Shown here in pieces: positions 19,207 to 31,479 of a stretch of 64,000 nt of DNA. The stretch comes from Nosema muscidifuracis (taxonomy: Eukaryota; Microsporidia; Nosematidae). Below the pieces are notes generated by a model. It was given only the letters and a program-made list of their open reading frames with translations, searched no databases and was not told the origin of the DNA. The DNA is taken from NCBI GenBank assembly GCA_028335825.1, contig JAIOKI010000012.1:458756-522755 (forward strand), read 5' to 3'. Both the position numbers and the translations under genes were made by a program. The number at the start of each line of letters is the position of its first letter. Within the stretch, counting starts at the first letter, position 1.

Positions 19207-20949
19207 ATGTCAGTTGATAAAAAATCTAATCTAAACTGTGTAATTCTAGGAGTTTTATGTATTCTAGTTGTAATAGGAATATATGTATTGTATTCTGGAG
19301 ATGACGAAAATTCGAATTCTACTCATAATTCTGATCAAGAAGGATCCAATAAACGAGAATTGAACAATAAATATAAATTCAATCAGAAAAAAGAAAATAA
19401 GTGTGAAAATAATAATAGTCCATCTCATGAAAAGAAAATAAATACTGAACAAAAATTTAATAATTTAGATGATAAGAAATTTGATTCTTCTTCCAAAAAT
19501 AGAACTTTAGACAAAAATATAGAAATAGAAGAAAACAATATAGATGATAAAAATTACAGTGATAATAAAAAACAAAGTTTATCATCAAATTTCAATGCTT
19601 CAAAAGATCAAAAATATAAAGAGTCAAATACTTCATTAGTTGATGACATACAAGGAGAAGAAATAAGTACAGAGTCAAATACTTCATTAGTTGATGACAT
19701 AAAAGGAGAAGAAATAAATAAGGAGTTAATTAATTTAGATATTAGTGATGAAAGTAGCGAAAATTGTTATGCAAAAAACTTTGATAGTTCGAGTTTTGAA
19801 AGAAAGATTCGCATATTGAGAAGTTTTTTTCCAATTGAAAGATGTAGTCCTGAAAATCATTATTCAATTGAAATCGATAGAAATCTTGTACTCGAAGATT
19901 CTTTAAGTAAGATAATGCCAGTTTCTTGTTATAGCATAAAACAAAAAAAATTCTTTATTAAATTTAAAGATGAGCTAGGGGCAGATTATGGTGGAATTAC
20001 AAAGGAATGGTTGGAATTGATTACAAAAGAATTTTTTAATATTGATTTAGGGTTATTTACTTATTCCACTGATGATAAAACTACTTTAAGACCACTTAAA
20101 CAAAGTGATATTAATAACAGTGAGGATTTACAATATTTTAAACTTATGGGAAGAATATTAGGTATAGCAATTATTAATGAATTTAATATCAATGCTCATT
20201 TTGATAAACCAGTTTTAAAATACATCACAAATAGAAAATGCGATTTGAAAGATTTAAAAAAAATGGAACCTTTGATTTATAAATCAATGATTTGGATTAG
20301 AGATTTCTCAACAGAAAGCGATCTTCGAAAAATGAATTTAGATTTTACTTATGAAAATAATATTTTTGGACATAATGAAATTGTTGAACTTATTCATGAC
20401 GGTAAAAATATTCCTGTTACACATAATAACAAACATAAGTACATAGATTTATTAGTTGAGTATATATTAACAAAGAGCATTAAAGAACAACTTGATGAAA
20501 TTAAAAAAGGGCTTTTTGAACTGATAGATGAAAATCTCATTACTCAATTTGATGAATATGAGTTAGAACTTTTAATATGCGGAAGTCCAGAAATTGATGT
20601 GGATGATTGGAAAAAAAATACTGAATATGTTAGATGCACAAGTAATCATTATATTGTTTTATGGTTTTGGAAGGCAGTTAGTGAATTTAATTTTGATGAA
20701 AGAGCTAATTTATTGAAGTTTTGTACTGGCTCAAGTAGGGTACCATATGGAGGATTTAAAAATTTACAAAGTAATATTCCAAACGAAAAGTTTAAAATTT
20801 CATTTATTCCAGGTAATTCTGAAAACTATCCTACTTCGCATACATGTTCAAATACTTTAGAATTATATGAATATTCTTCTTTCGAAAAATTTAAAGATAA
20901 ACTTTTGTATGCGATTACTTATCAAAATGAAAAGTTTGGATTCGAATAA
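19207..20949 (+). CDS. Membrane-anchored HECT-type E3 ubiquitin ligase
   Basis: 580 residues. One N-terminal hydrophobic segment (about 9-29, CVILGVLCILVVIGIYVLY) follows a short KK-containing head, so it is a signal anchor or an uncleaved signal. Residues 30-190 are a low-complexity Asn/Lys/Asp/Glu/Ser spacer containing a 17-residue tandem repeat (ESNTSLVDDI...). The HECT domain covers about 215-580: DELGADYGGITKEW, YFKLMGRILGIAI, FDKPVLKYI, ELELLICGSPEIDVDDW, FCTGSSRVPYGGF, and the active-site segment TSHTCSNTL with C547 as the expected thioester cysteine. Such enzymes accept ubiquitin from E2 and pass it to substrates. The membrane anchor is unusual for the family. A decayed relative lies at about 24630-26140. 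The C-terminal half resembles that of the Tom1-type gene at 35293, suggesting duplication. Confidence 0.88.
   Translation: MSVDKKSNLNCVILGVLCILVVIGIYVLYSGDDENSNSTHNSDQEGSNKRELNNKYKFNQKKENKCENNNSPSHEKKINTEQKFNNLDDKKFDSSSKNRTLDKNIEIEENNIDDKNYSDNKKQSLSSNFNASKDQKYKESNTSLVDDIQGEEISTESNTSLVDDIKGEEINKELINLDISDESSENCYAKNFDSSSFERKIRILRSFFPIERCSPENHYSIEIDRNLVLEDSLSKIMPVSCYSIKQKKFFIKFKDELGADYGGITKEWLELITKEFFNIDLGLFTYSTDDKTTLRPLKQSDINNSEDLQYFKLMGRILGIAIINEFNINAHFDKPVLKYITNRKCDLKDLKKMEPLIYKSMIWIRDFSTESDLRKMNLDFTYENNIFGHNEIVELIHDGKNIPVTHNNKHKYIDLLVEYILTKSIKEQLDEIKKGLFELIDENLITQFDEYELELLICGSPEIDVDDWKKNTEYVRCTSNHYIVLWFWKAVSEFNFDERANLLKFCTGSSRVPYGGFKNLQSNIPNEKFKISFIPGNSENYPTSHTCSNTLELYEYSSFEKFKDKLLYAITYQNEKFGFE
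19621..19722 (+). repeat. In-frame 51-bp tandem duplication inside the HECT gene
   Basis: gagtcaaatacttcattag begins at 19621 and again at 19672, giving two 17-residue units of ESNTSLVDDI(Q/K)GEEI. They differ at only a few bases, so the duplication is recent. It lies in the disordered spacer between the membrane anchor and the HECT domain. Confidence 0.9.
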
Positions 20950-22259
20950 ATTATTTAAACCTAAAATTCAAAACAGACTTTAATAATTAACAAACTAATT
21001 GTCAAAAACAAAACAATTTTTTTTAGTTAAATAGGTTGTTAGTTCTAATACTTTTACTCTGAACAAATGAATGTTAATATTTTTAGAATAATAATGGAAT
21101 GGTATTATATGTTATATACTGTGTAATTTTAAAAATATATTAATTAAAAACTAGCTTTTTGAAGACATATCTATCCATCATATATTCTGTTTTAAATTAG
21201 ATAGAGAGATTACATTAATAAATCTTATTAAGTTAAGCATAGCTTTTATTTTTTTACATCGCTCGCGTGATTTAATTCTATACAAGGGTTAAATTATTTG
21301 AAATAACATTGCATCTAAGACAATATAGATAACATGTCTAAATACACAATCAAAGTCTTAATAAGCAAATTTTTGTAAATATAAAGTCATATAAATATTT
21401 TAATAACATATAATTTTTGTTTACATCAATATGATGTATTTATATAAATAGTAGTTTTATTAAAGGGATAAAAAATAGTTGATTTTACTATAAATTCGAT
21501 AATATTTAGTTAAGTTTTAATTAGATAAAATACCATTTGTTATTTTCATATTTATTGCTACCAAATGAAATTTAAAGAATATTTGCGTTCCTTCATATTT
21601 TAAATTACTTACAAAAGTTATTTCATGTTCCTATAATAACTCACTCTTTGCTTTTATATGTGATACTTATGACATAATTTTTTTCATTATTAAATACTCT
21701 ATCACTATAAATATTACAATAAATATGAATTAAATTTTGTGTAAATTATCTTAATTAAATTTATAATGTTAAAACAATCTAAATTTATAACAGCACTAAT
21801 TAAATGAATTCTCAATATTGAAATTGCATTATGAAATATTACCCATTGAAAATAAATAAACATACTTACTGTATTATTAATCTAGTTACTAATTTTTTTA
21901 GTTAAAATATATTATATTTTATAACACAAAAATGTTTCTGGATCTCTTCAGTTGTTCTTTTTTTAAATATGTTCTTTTAATTAGTTAAAAAGTGAAATTA
22001 CAAATCCTAAAACAAAATTATAAGCATCATTCCGTAGAGGATTCAGTACTAAAAAACTTGTTCTTTTAATCAATAATCACTATTCAATTTTCATAAAAAA
22101 AAATCTTAACATATTTGCTAATAATTGTGATTTTATAAAAAATGCATTTTCTTGGTAGGTTAAAACTGAGAATAACTTACTTTAACAAAAATATTTCAAT
22201 ATTTTTAGGGTAACAATAATTATTTTAAATATTACATAGAATTAGTTTTTTTAATAAAT
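20950..22259. other. Convergent intergenic region
   Basis: About 1.3 kb between the HECT gene and the convergent cysteine-rich gene. I see no coding sequence, RNA or repeat in it. Confidence 0.55.
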
Positions 22260-23045
22260 TTAATCAAGTGCAATTATTCCTGAAGTAAATATAATAGAAA
22301 TTAAAAATATTGCTGTTAAAAAACTTTTCTTATTTCTGAAGTAGAAAAGAGCAGATATTAATAGCCCACTCATTATTAGTATATTTGATCTTAAGAGAAC
22401 ATTTGAACTATTGTTATATTCAATTGATCTTTTAGCAATACTTCTTTTATTTATTTCTTCATTAAGATTTGTTTGAGTAAAATTAAATAAAAATGGGAAA
22501 TCCATTAAATATTCAATTTCATTAATTAAATAAAAATATTGATTATTATCACAATCTTCAGGTGCATTCTTATTAAATATATAACTATAACAATTAGTAC
22601 TATTCCCACATCCATATCTTATGTCATAGACAGCACATTTTATTTTATTATAAGAATCTAAATTGCCCTTACAGATATCGTTTATACCATCAAATAATTT
22701 AGCATGTGTATGCATAGATAAATTTTCAAAAAAATTATGTATCCTTTTTTCTTCAATAAGATAATTATCTAAGAACGAGCAATCAATATATTTAAAATGT
22801 AGATATAAATTATCAATATCGTATGCTTTACAAAGAGGATCAAATATAACATTATCCATAGATTCACTTACACAATCGTTATCACAGTTGCATACTCGTC
22901 TTGTTAAAAGTACCATACATTTGGGAATTTTTTTCATATCATCTTCTTTAATAAAATTTTTAAATAAGGAACTTCGTTTTTGATATCTACAAATTCTGTT
23001 ATAATAATCGATTTGTGAATTTCTCCATTTTTCAAATTCAGACAT
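22260..23045 (-). CDS. Cysteine-rich protein with C-terminal membrane hairpin (paralog family, copy 3)
   Basis: 261 residues from the ATG at 23045; the frame can be read two codons further upstream only from a TTG. Family marks: FEKWRNS (4-10), C19, IPKCMV (40-45), VCNCDNDCVSES (51-62), LCKAYDIDNLY (71-81), YIDCSF (86-91), then ICKG, KCAVYDIRYGC..NCY and the CDNNQYF segment. A dibasic site AKRSI lies before the membrane part. Two hydrophobic segments at the C-terminus are separated by RNKK. It is the shortest copy. It lies tail-to-tail with the HECT gene at 19207. No CCC motif is visible before the ATG. The function is unknown. Confidence 0.85.
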   Translation of the reverse strand: MSEFEKWRNSQIDYYNRICRYQKRSSLFKNFIKEDDMKKIPKCMVLLTRRVCNCDNDCVSESMDNVIFDPLCKAYDIDNLYLHFKYIDCSFLDNYLIEEKRIHNFFENLSMHTHAKLFDGINDICKGNLDSYNKIKCAVYDIRYGCGNSTNCYSYIFNKNAPEDCDNNQYFYLINEIEYLMDFPFLFNFTQTNLNEEINKRSIAKRSIEYNNSSNVLLRSNILIMSGLLISALFYFRNKKSFLTAIFLISIIFTSGIIALD

Positions 23046-24625
23046 ATTCAAATTAATATTTATTTAAGTAATGTTTTATTTAAATAAATTAATTAATTAT
23101 AAATCAATTTTTCAATTAAAATTATTAATTTAATAAATTAGCGAAAACATCAATAATTAATTATTTATATTACACTTCGTACTATAATGTTAGACTTAAT
23201 AGCCTCATTTTATATATAGTTCATTTATTTCTATATTGTAATATTCTTGTGCTTGATTTTCATTTATCATTTATTCCCTACTTTATGATGATTTTATCTT
23301 TTATTGAAAAATGTATATGATCTTATAATTCAGATATATTTTAAGATTACAACAATTAATTAATTAATATATAATTTAAAATAGAATCATGAATTCATTT
23401 TAAGTTTATATTATCTAAAGCTCTATTTTCTTTGTAAAATACCAATAAATTTATATAAAATGCTATAATTGTCTGATTTATTAAAAACAGTATTTTTTGA
23501 CTTTTATTAATTTCATGTATTTTTGAAAATAAAAAGTAAAGTAATTAAACATATGAACAGCTAATGTTTTTATTAGAAAAATAAATGTTCTTGAAATATT
23601 TAACCCTAAATAATATCTAAGAATAGTCTAAGTATAGAAAAAATAAGTAAGATTTGTTAGCTAGTCATTTTAAATTTCTTATGAAGTTATAAATAATAAT
23701 TGTATCTTAAGTAGTTCAAAATTTGTAATTCCAATATAAATATAAGATCATTCTAGACAGATTAATCTAAGGATATTTACAACCCAGAGTACTTAAATAA
23801 TTTCATATAGATTCAGTATAAATCTAGTTAAAAAAGCTAGCTAATTTTTGAATCTAATTTGTTTTATAATAAATTTTAAATGAAATAGCCCAATGTAATT
23901 TTTTGCACAAAAAAATATATAACTTATATAAAAGTTTATTTACGAGAACCAATTATTTACATCGAATATTAATCATAACTACATGTCTGATATCTATATC
24001 ATTGTATATAATCAAGAAAGAGATTGTACTAATTAAGTTAAAATTACAAGTTTTTATATTTTATGAACGGTAGAATTACAAAAGAAGCTCAAATTAGAAT
24101 AATATCATACCTAATAATGTGTTACAGTACTATAAGAAACTTCAACTTCGATATAAGAACATAATCAAATAAGAAAGCTAAAATGATGCATATCTATAGA
24201 CTATTAGTAAAGATGATTATAGAAACATGTCGAAGAAGAAGTAACTAATGACAACGAATTAAAAATCAATTGCTTATTAAATCTTTAGATGCGTACACTG
24301 CAATTAATGAATGAGAACAAAAATCGAAATATTTACCCAATTAAAGTTATTGTTTTTATTCTTTGTATAAATTGTTACTATATCTTCTGACACTTAATTA
24401 TGATATGCATAATGAATAGCTAAAAAGTCAAAAAATGTTTTAGTTATAAAAATATTTTGAGAAGATATTTCGTAAACCTTTGTTTAAATTCAATGACAAA
24501 TTATTATGATCTTTAATTTTTATTAGACTATAATTGTTAATCGTTAAATTGATATATCATACGTCATTAGTCCTTAAAAATTATAAAATTAATTATATAT
24601 TTTTATTATATCTTATCTAGCTCAT
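23046..24625. other. AT-rich intergenic region
   Basis: About 1.6 kb with no supported gene. Frames are broken and nothing resembles the families in the window. Confidence 0.5.
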
Positions 24626-24629
24626 TAAA

Positions 24630-26140
24630 TCAATGAAAGTATATTTATGATATTATCTTATTTTCGATTATATATTCTTTAGCATTTCTCACACTAAATG
24701 ATCAGTTAACAGCAGATAAACAAAACTTAGAAGAACATTCGAATTTCTTAGATGCGACTTCTAAAGAAGTATTAGAATTAAATAATAATATAAATACAAA
24801 TGAATCAACTCTTTTACATACTAAGTAAAATGATCAAGATGAAATGATTATTGATTGTATGGATAAATCAAATCCATCATTTACAATACTTTTACATTAT
24901 TTAGATGATATCATAGATTATGAAATAGAAATGTATTCAGAAGATTTTATGGAAACCTTATCTAAATTAAATTCACATGTACCAGTATTAATCTAAATCT
25001 TTTTTAAAATTATCATGATATAAATCCAGATTTCATCTACTTTATTTTCTCTGAATGTATATGACAAAAGGAATATTATGATGTATAAAAACTTATTTAA
25101 TTTTGATCAAAAAATATTATTTTTTATAAGATAATCTGAATGATTAAAGATTACACATCGATGAAAGAATATTTTTGAGGATTCATTTAATGAAATAATT
25201 AACATACCAGTTGAAATATTATGATTTTATATGCCACAAATTCATTTATTGATAGAATAGGAACTGATATGGGAGGATTAACTAAAGATGGTTAGAATTA
25301 ATTATAAAAAAGGTCTGGATCAAGAATGCTTTATTTATTTATTCTTCAGATCAAAATACATTAGTTCGTCCTTATATAGATAGCTGTGTAAATCCTAAAC
25401 ATCTAAAATATTTCAAATTTATAGCAAAAATACTTGGTCTAGTTATAATTAACAAGTATAATGTAGGAAATATTTCGATAGAAGTGTAATAAAATATATA
25501 TTAAATGAAAAATGCAATCTTGAAGATTTGAAAGAAATTAGTCATCAATATTACGATTCATTAGTCATTCTTAGAGATTATCCTATTAAAGAAAATTATA
25601 CTAATACATTTAGTGGAGAGATTGACTTTATTCCCAAAGGAAGATTTATAGAAGTTAAAGATTATAACAAAAAATCTTATTTAGAATATCTGGTTAATTT
25701 TAAATTATTTTATGGTATTCATGATCATTTGAATTCACTGAAAGAGAGTTTGTATGAACTCATTGATAAAAATATTATTAATATATTTACAGAAGTTGAA
25801 TTATTAATATGTGGTAATCCTGAAATATATATAGAAAATTGGATAATACAGAATATGATATATTATAAAATGATCTTGGTCTGTAGTAAAAGACTTTCCA
25901 GAGGATTGAAAAAAAAATTATTAAAATTTGTCATTGGATCATTTAGGACACTAATATGAGAGTTTGAAAATTTAAAAATGAACGATGAGTCATCAATATT
26001 TAAAATATTCAGAAAACTGAAAACGACAAATATTTTTCTGTTTCACATACATATTCAAACACATTGGATCTACATAATTATTCTACTAAAGAGATATTAT
26101 TATATAACCAATTGTTATGATGAGTATGGAATGGCGTAAT
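24630..26140 (+). pseudogene. Decayed membrane-anchored HECT ubiquitin ligase
   Basis: Colinear remnants of a gene like 19207. Near 24640-24720 a hydrophobic leader fragment (ILFSIIYSLAFLTL) precedes a polar spacer. Fragments of the HECT domain follow in several frames: KYILNEKCNLEDLKEISHQY near 25495-25550, then the longest open piece at 25528-25959 (ELIDKNIINIF, ELLICGNPEIYIENW), and finally SVSHTYSNTLDLHNYST near 26036-26095. At the position of the catalytic cysteine the codon is TAT instead of TGT, so even the end of the domain is inactive. Many frameshifts and stops are present. It is a relic of a host gene duplication, tail-to-tail with the cysteine-rich gene at 26813. Confidence 0.82.
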
Positions 26141-26812
26141 AAAATATTTATCTGATTACTATTTTTTATTATATTTAAGATTATTTAAGTAAAGAAAAAT
26201 TGTTGATTAAATTAAGTTTTTATTTTCGTCTTAAGTTTGTATCATTTGCTTGAGAGACTCACATATATTTGATATTTTTATACTATCGCAATCTTATTTA
26301 TCTTACGTATTAGACTAGTATTAAGCATCTTTAAATAAGATTCTAATTATTCGTTCTTTAATTTTAATAAATAAAGAAGTCAAAGATTATTTATTAAAGT
26401 CTTAATAATTTTATTTACGTTAATGATAACTTTAATATAAAAAAATAGCTTATTTATTAAATAAAGTAAATTTAAGTTAAAATTGAAATATTTATTAATC
26501 ATTTAAACAAAATAAATTATTGTAGTAAAATAAAAGATTAAATAGAATGAATAGCTTTATGTAAATTAATATGGATATTTAGCCAAAAAGATTATGAAAT
26601 ATAAAAATGTTTTTTTATGTAAAACTATTTTTTTATTATACATATATGATAGAAAATATTTTATAATATTTTCTTCTAATTATAAGTAACTTCTAGAACT
26701 TTCATTTTAAGTTTTTTTAATTAACACTCTTCATTTCGCACTGATTATAAATTAACTATTCGCGGAATTCAATAATGTATTTTTTTATAAAAGCCACATA
26801 TTAAAAAATTAT
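26141..26812. other. Convergent intergenic region
   Basis: Non-coding AT-rich spacer with no recognised feature. Confidence 0.5.
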
Positions 26813-27772
26813 TTATTCAACAATTAAAAAAGAATAAATCGAAATAAATAATAAAGGAAGTGTCATTACGATAGCTGGTAATAATTTTTTTAGATACTTT
26901 TTATTATCTTTTAATCCTAATAATACTAACAAAGAAAATAATAATGTTGATATTAATGATATAGACATCATAGAATTACAAGTGAACTGCTGACAACTTA
27001 ATTGATTAGTATTTATAAATTCAGAATCATTATATCTGTAGCTATTAAAATCATATTTAATATCTAATGCATAATCATCACTTATGTATCGTTTGACAAT
27101 ACTTTTAGACATATCATCTTCTGGACAAGTTACAGGAACACATTTAGATTCTTTATTAACTTCTTTGATTTCAAATGTACTTGACTGAACTTTCGTTCCT
27201 AAAATATTTTCAATCTCTATGATTTCCGCTTTATATTTCTTATTTTTACAATTTTTTTGTGGGATTTTCTCTAAATAATATTCCATACAAAAAGATATAT
27301 TCTCACACTCATCTCTAAAATCATATGACTCACATAATAAATCTTTAAAAACATTTTCTGTATCACATAATTTAATCATACTCTTATTTAACTTCTTGAC
27401 TGTTTTTAATATTTGTTTATTTGTTTCTACAGATATAAAATTTCCTTCAAGAACTTTTTTATCAAGAAATGTACAATCAATATATTTATCGTCGTACCAC
27501 AAATTTTCAAGATCATAAGTTAAACAATTATAGTCAATTTTTGCTTGATAAAAAATTTCGCCTATACAATCACGATTACATTTACAGATTTTTCTGGCAA
27601 AATGAACAAGACATTTAGGTACTTTTTCTATTATTGGTTTTATCTTTTCTTCTTCTTCTATACTTAAAGCTTTAAGCCTTTTACAAGTTAGCGATGAATT
27701 TGCCAGAATTTCATCTCGCCAGTTTTTAAATTCAGTAATCATTATATTATCGTGATAAGTAAATTCAGTCAT
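26813..27772 (-). CDS. Cysteine-rich protein with C-terminal membrane hairpin (paralog family, copy 4)
   Basis: 319 residues. It is closest to copy 5 (33753): FKNWRDEILANSSLTCKR, VPKCLVHFARKICKCNRDC, YDLENLWYDDKYIDCTFLDKKV and LLCESYDFRDEC are shared almost position for position. It has a dibasic VKRYI site before a short spacer and two hydrophobic segments at the C-terminus (SISLISTLLFSLLVLLGL; LLPAIVMTLPLLFISIY) separated by KDNKKYLKK. The leader contains CACC about ten bases before the ATG, a weak start motif. No signal peptide is seen. The function is unknown. Confidence 0.87.
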   Translation of the reverse strand: MTEFTYHDNIMITEFKNWRDEILANSSLTCKRLKALSIEEEEKIKPIIEKVPKCLVHFARKICKCNRDCIGEIFYQAKIDYNCLTYDLENLWYDDKYIDCTFLDKKVLEGNFISVETNKQILKTVKKLNKSMIKLCDTENVFKDLLCESYDFRDECENISFCMEYYLEKIPQKNCKNKKYKAEIIEIENILGTKVQSSTFEIKEVNKESKCVPVTCPEDDMSKSIVKRYISDDYALDIKYDFNSYRYNDSEFINTNQLSCQQFTCNSMMSISLISTLLFSLLVLLGLKDNKKYLKKLLPAIVMTLPLLFISIYSFLIVE

Positions 27773-29276
27773 ATCTAATGGTGCTAGAATGAATTTATTG
27801 TTTTATTTAAATTAATTTTGATTTTAGTACAATATAGTTAAAAAGTTTTTATGTATACAAATATTATTTCAGTATTTTTTAATTAATTTTTTAATAAATC
27901 ATTTATTGATAAATCATTATTTTTGAATTTGTTACTCAAAAAATCTTATTAATTGTATTAAGAAAAAATCAGTTTAATTTTAATATATAATTCATATTAA
28001 TATAAATAATTTATATATTTTAATATGATCAAAAATTGATATAATAAAATATTATAATTATATTTCAAAATATAAAAAAGAACATAATCTTTTCTTGAAA
28101 ACTTTTTACTAAAACTATATAATTTTTTTTCTTTATATTAATAGCACTGGTAATTTAATAAATCTTGTAAAAATAAATGAAGTTTTTATTAATTCAATAT
28201 AATGAAAATTTCATTCTTTTACAAAATTTTAAAGTGAATATTAAATTTTATCATAAATTATAACGATTTAATTTAATCAATAAATTCAACCCTTATATTT
28301 ATGTCATAAACATTTGAAAAATTAATAGAATTAAATTACAAATTTGTTTATAATGTGAACTAAGTTTATTTGTGAATACTTTTACAGTTTTGAAATTAAT
28401 CTTTAGTTTAACAGAAATGTTATTGTAAGAATTTTTTATATACTTGATAATATTCTACTGATATATAATACTTCTAAGTATTATCAATAAATAAGATGAT
28501 GAATTTGATGTCAACAAGATAATAATTTATTTTTAATGAGGGTGATAAATTATTCCTTGTAAAGATATATAATTAAGTAAACGTAATTATTTTTATCTGA
28601 AAATCATTGTAAATTATATGATAAAATAATTCAAAATAAGATTAAGTTTAAACTATATAGAAATTAATAATTAACAAAATTAAAGTAGATGCATTGAATC
28701 AAAATAAATATTTAAGAAAATAACAGTAAATATTTATTATAGATAAAAATTTATATATTTTACAAAAAGAAACAATATTATTGGAATATATAAATTAAAA
28801 GATTTAGAACATATATTATAACTTATAGTTTTGATAAATATTATCATAATAAATTAATCAATAACTGATAAAGTCAAACAATCATTAAATAGTCTTGTCA
28901 TATTCAAATTGTTTGTTACATTATTATATTTAGAATTTATGCTTGTGACAAATTCGATATATTTATATGATCGTAATTAATCATATTACATTTATATTAT
29001 CTATAGTAATTTGTGAAGTTATTGAGACATGTGATTGTTTCTCAAAGACGTACTAATTAATTGTACTTACTACGACAAATATATTTTGCAATGATCCTGA
29101 TCCTAGATTATAAAAATAGAAATATTTCGATCAGATCCTGAATGAATTGAAATTACAGTTTTGAAAAAAGTGATTATGATCCTAAAAATAATATTCTTTA
29201 AATATCACAATTTAACTTTTTGAAAAACTAAAATTTATTTAGAAAGTTTATAGAACATAAAAATAAATAAAGTCAT
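27773..29276. other. AT-rich intergenic region
   Basis: About 1.5 kb with no gene, RNA or repeat that I can support. Confidence 0.55.
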
Positions 29277-30902
29277 TTATTGCATAATCATACTTAATTC
29301 ATATTTTATAGGTAAATATTGTAAATTTTCTGTTTGTAATATTTGTTTGTATTCTTCCCATTTATGAAAAAATCTACTATTTTGGTCAATTGTTAAAGGA
29401 CGGTTATTTAAATGAGCTAATATATCTAAGATAGCAGCTTGTTCATATTGTAGTATGTATGTAACATTTTTCATATCTTTTAAAATATTCTTGAAAATAT
29501 TAAAAGCTGAATTATCATCTTTAGGCAAATGTAGTTTATCTAATATTTCGTCATATAATTCTTTCCAGTGATATTGATCTGTTTCGTAGTCTTCTGATAA
29601 GTAAAATTCATTAAGCATCTTTGCAAATAAAATCATCAAATAGTTATATTTGCAATATTGAGGATAAGGTCTAAGATCAAGTATTTTCTTTTTAATATTT
29701 TTTTCAAATAAATTATTATATACTATTTTTAATGCTGCTTTTCTTTTCTCATTACCATCTGCAATTCTTAATAAATAACTTAGATTTATTAAATTATCGA
29801 ACTCATCTTTTGTTATTTTATTAAGACCTCTAAGTATATGAAATAATATTATAGAATATGGTGAGCAATATGATTCCATAATTTTATTTACAATCAACAT
29901 TTTCATATCATCAGTCATTGAATAATATAACAGACCTACTGATAATAGATCATCGTTTTTAAGATTCAATGAGAATTGAAAAAAATCTTTTATACCGTCG
30001 AATATTTCTTTAAAATTATCTTCGTATAAAAACGAGGATGCGAAATAGTTTTTTTCCCCAATATTCAAACTGTCTTTAGAAAATTTATAAGGAAACTTAC
30101 CATCAAATATTTCAGAAATTATTTCATTCTCGGTTTCTTTTTTTGAAGTTTTCAGTATAAAGTTATCGTATATATCAGTGTTATTGTAATAAATATAGTA
30201 ACATGCAAATTTAAAGCTTTTAAACAGGCGTTCCAATAAGTTTTCATCAGATAATTTTGAAAATTCTTTTTCTCTTAGAATATCTATAAAATATTTTTTA
30301 AAATTAAATTCTTCGAAATTGATGTTGAAACAATATAAATAATTATTTTTCAAAAATAAAAAATTGACTATCATATCATCATTGTTTAAAACAATTTGTG
30401 ATGAATTAAATCTTTCTTCAAAAATATCAGTTAATATGCTAGTATCTCTTAATATTTTTATAGCTTGATTCTTATGGCATTCTTTAATATTCCTTATGAA
30501 ATGATCAGTAATTTTTTTATTAGATTTGACAACAAAACATGTTGATAAATTGTAAATTATTTCGTATTCAATTAATCTATCTTTATGCTTCATATTGATT
30601 AGTTCCTTTAAAGAATATGTAGTATTGTCATCATTGATAATTATAATATCATTTTTTTCATCTAAACAAAAATTGAAATATTGAGAATTCACTATTGAAC
30701 GTTCCCATTGATCTATAAAGTTTTCTCTCCAAATAAATATGGAATCATAAATGTTTAATTGAATTAGAAGGGGAAATCTTCCTATATTAATCTTTTCGTA
30801 TTCTTTTTTGTTGTATTTATTAATTATTGTATCTTGTATATTTTCATAAAAGTTTCTGTACGTTAATGATGAAGTTATATAATAAATATAAAGAAGAATC
30901 AT
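29277..30902 (-). CDS. Secreted ~540-residue family protein (copy 2)
   Basis: 541 residues. A hydrophobic N-terminus MILLYIYYITSSLTYRNF looks like a cleavable signal peptide; the start is preceded by ATACC. The mature part is mainly helical, with no known motif. Landmarks shared with the decayed head-to-head copy at 31480: YRNFYENIQDTI (after the signal), ESYCSPYSIILFHILRG, LRIADGNEKRKAALKIVYNNLF and a C-terminal WEEYKQIL. With the 44834 gene it shares the segment around NYLYCFNINFEEFNFKKYF (about residues 200-220), the overall length and the helical second half. It is probably exported or retained in the secretory pathway. The function is unknown. Confidence 0.82.
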   Translation of the reverse strand: MILLYIYYITSSLTYRNFYENIQDTIINKYNKKEYEKINIGRFPLLIQLNIYDSIFIWRENFIDQWERSIVNSQYFNFCLDEKNDIIIINDDNTTYSLKELINMKHKDRLIEYEIIYNLSTCFVVKSNKKITDHFIRNIKECHKNQAIKILRDTSILTDIFEERFNSSQIVLNNDDMIVNFLFLKNNYLYCFNINFEEFNFKKYFIDILREKEFSKLSDENLLERLFKSFKFACYYIYYNNTDIYDNFILKTSKKETENEIISEIFDGKFPYKFSKDSLNIGEKNYFASSFLYEDNFKEIFDGIKDFFQFSLNLKNDDLLSVGLLYYSMTDDMKMLIVNKIMESYCSPYSIILFHILRGLNKITKDEFDNLINLSYLLRIADGNEKRKAALKIVYNNLFEKNIKKKILDLRPYPQYCKYNYLMILFAKMLNEFYLSEDYETDQYHWKELYDEILDKLHLPKDDNSAFNIFKNILKDMKNVTYILQYEQAAILDILAHLNNRPLTIDQNSRFFHKWEEYKQILQTENLQYLPIKYELSMIMQ

Positions 30903-31475
30903 GGTATATTATTTTTTTGGAATTATATAAAAAATAATAAATTAAATTGAAAATGCTAAATTAAACATAGTCATAAATTAAAAATTTTAATCAAATATTT
31001 TTTTACTTTTTTTTGATGTTGACTTTTGTTCATTTTTTTTCTACAATGTATATTTGTTTATAATTTTTTAAGAAATTTAATTTATCAGAAAAAAGGACAA
31101 TCTATGAAATTTAATTATTATGTATATTTTAATTCTTTTATTATGTGTTAAATAGTATAGTATTTATTTATTATTGAAATCTTAATTGTTTTAACTTGTT
31201 TATTATTAGATTGGCTAAGGATGAAATATTTAAAAGTAATTATTATATGATGACATTATTATCTATCATTAATATTATAATTTTATGATATATTTAGTAA
31301 TGTGTTAATATTCTTTTGTTATTTTGTAAGTACTCTCATATATGTCTTTTGACAATCATAAAGCTATTTTAAAAAAATTTTATATTTATTTTTTCTAAAT
31401 TAAATTTTTTAATTTATTATTATATTAAAACTTTGATTCATTTTTTATTTATCAAATATTTTGAAAAGGAGATGT
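30903..31475. other. Divergent spacer between an intact and a decayed paralog
   Basis: About 570 bp of AT-rich sequence between head-to-head copies of the secreted family; no separate feature seen. Confidence 0.5.
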
Positions 31476-31479
31476 CCCT

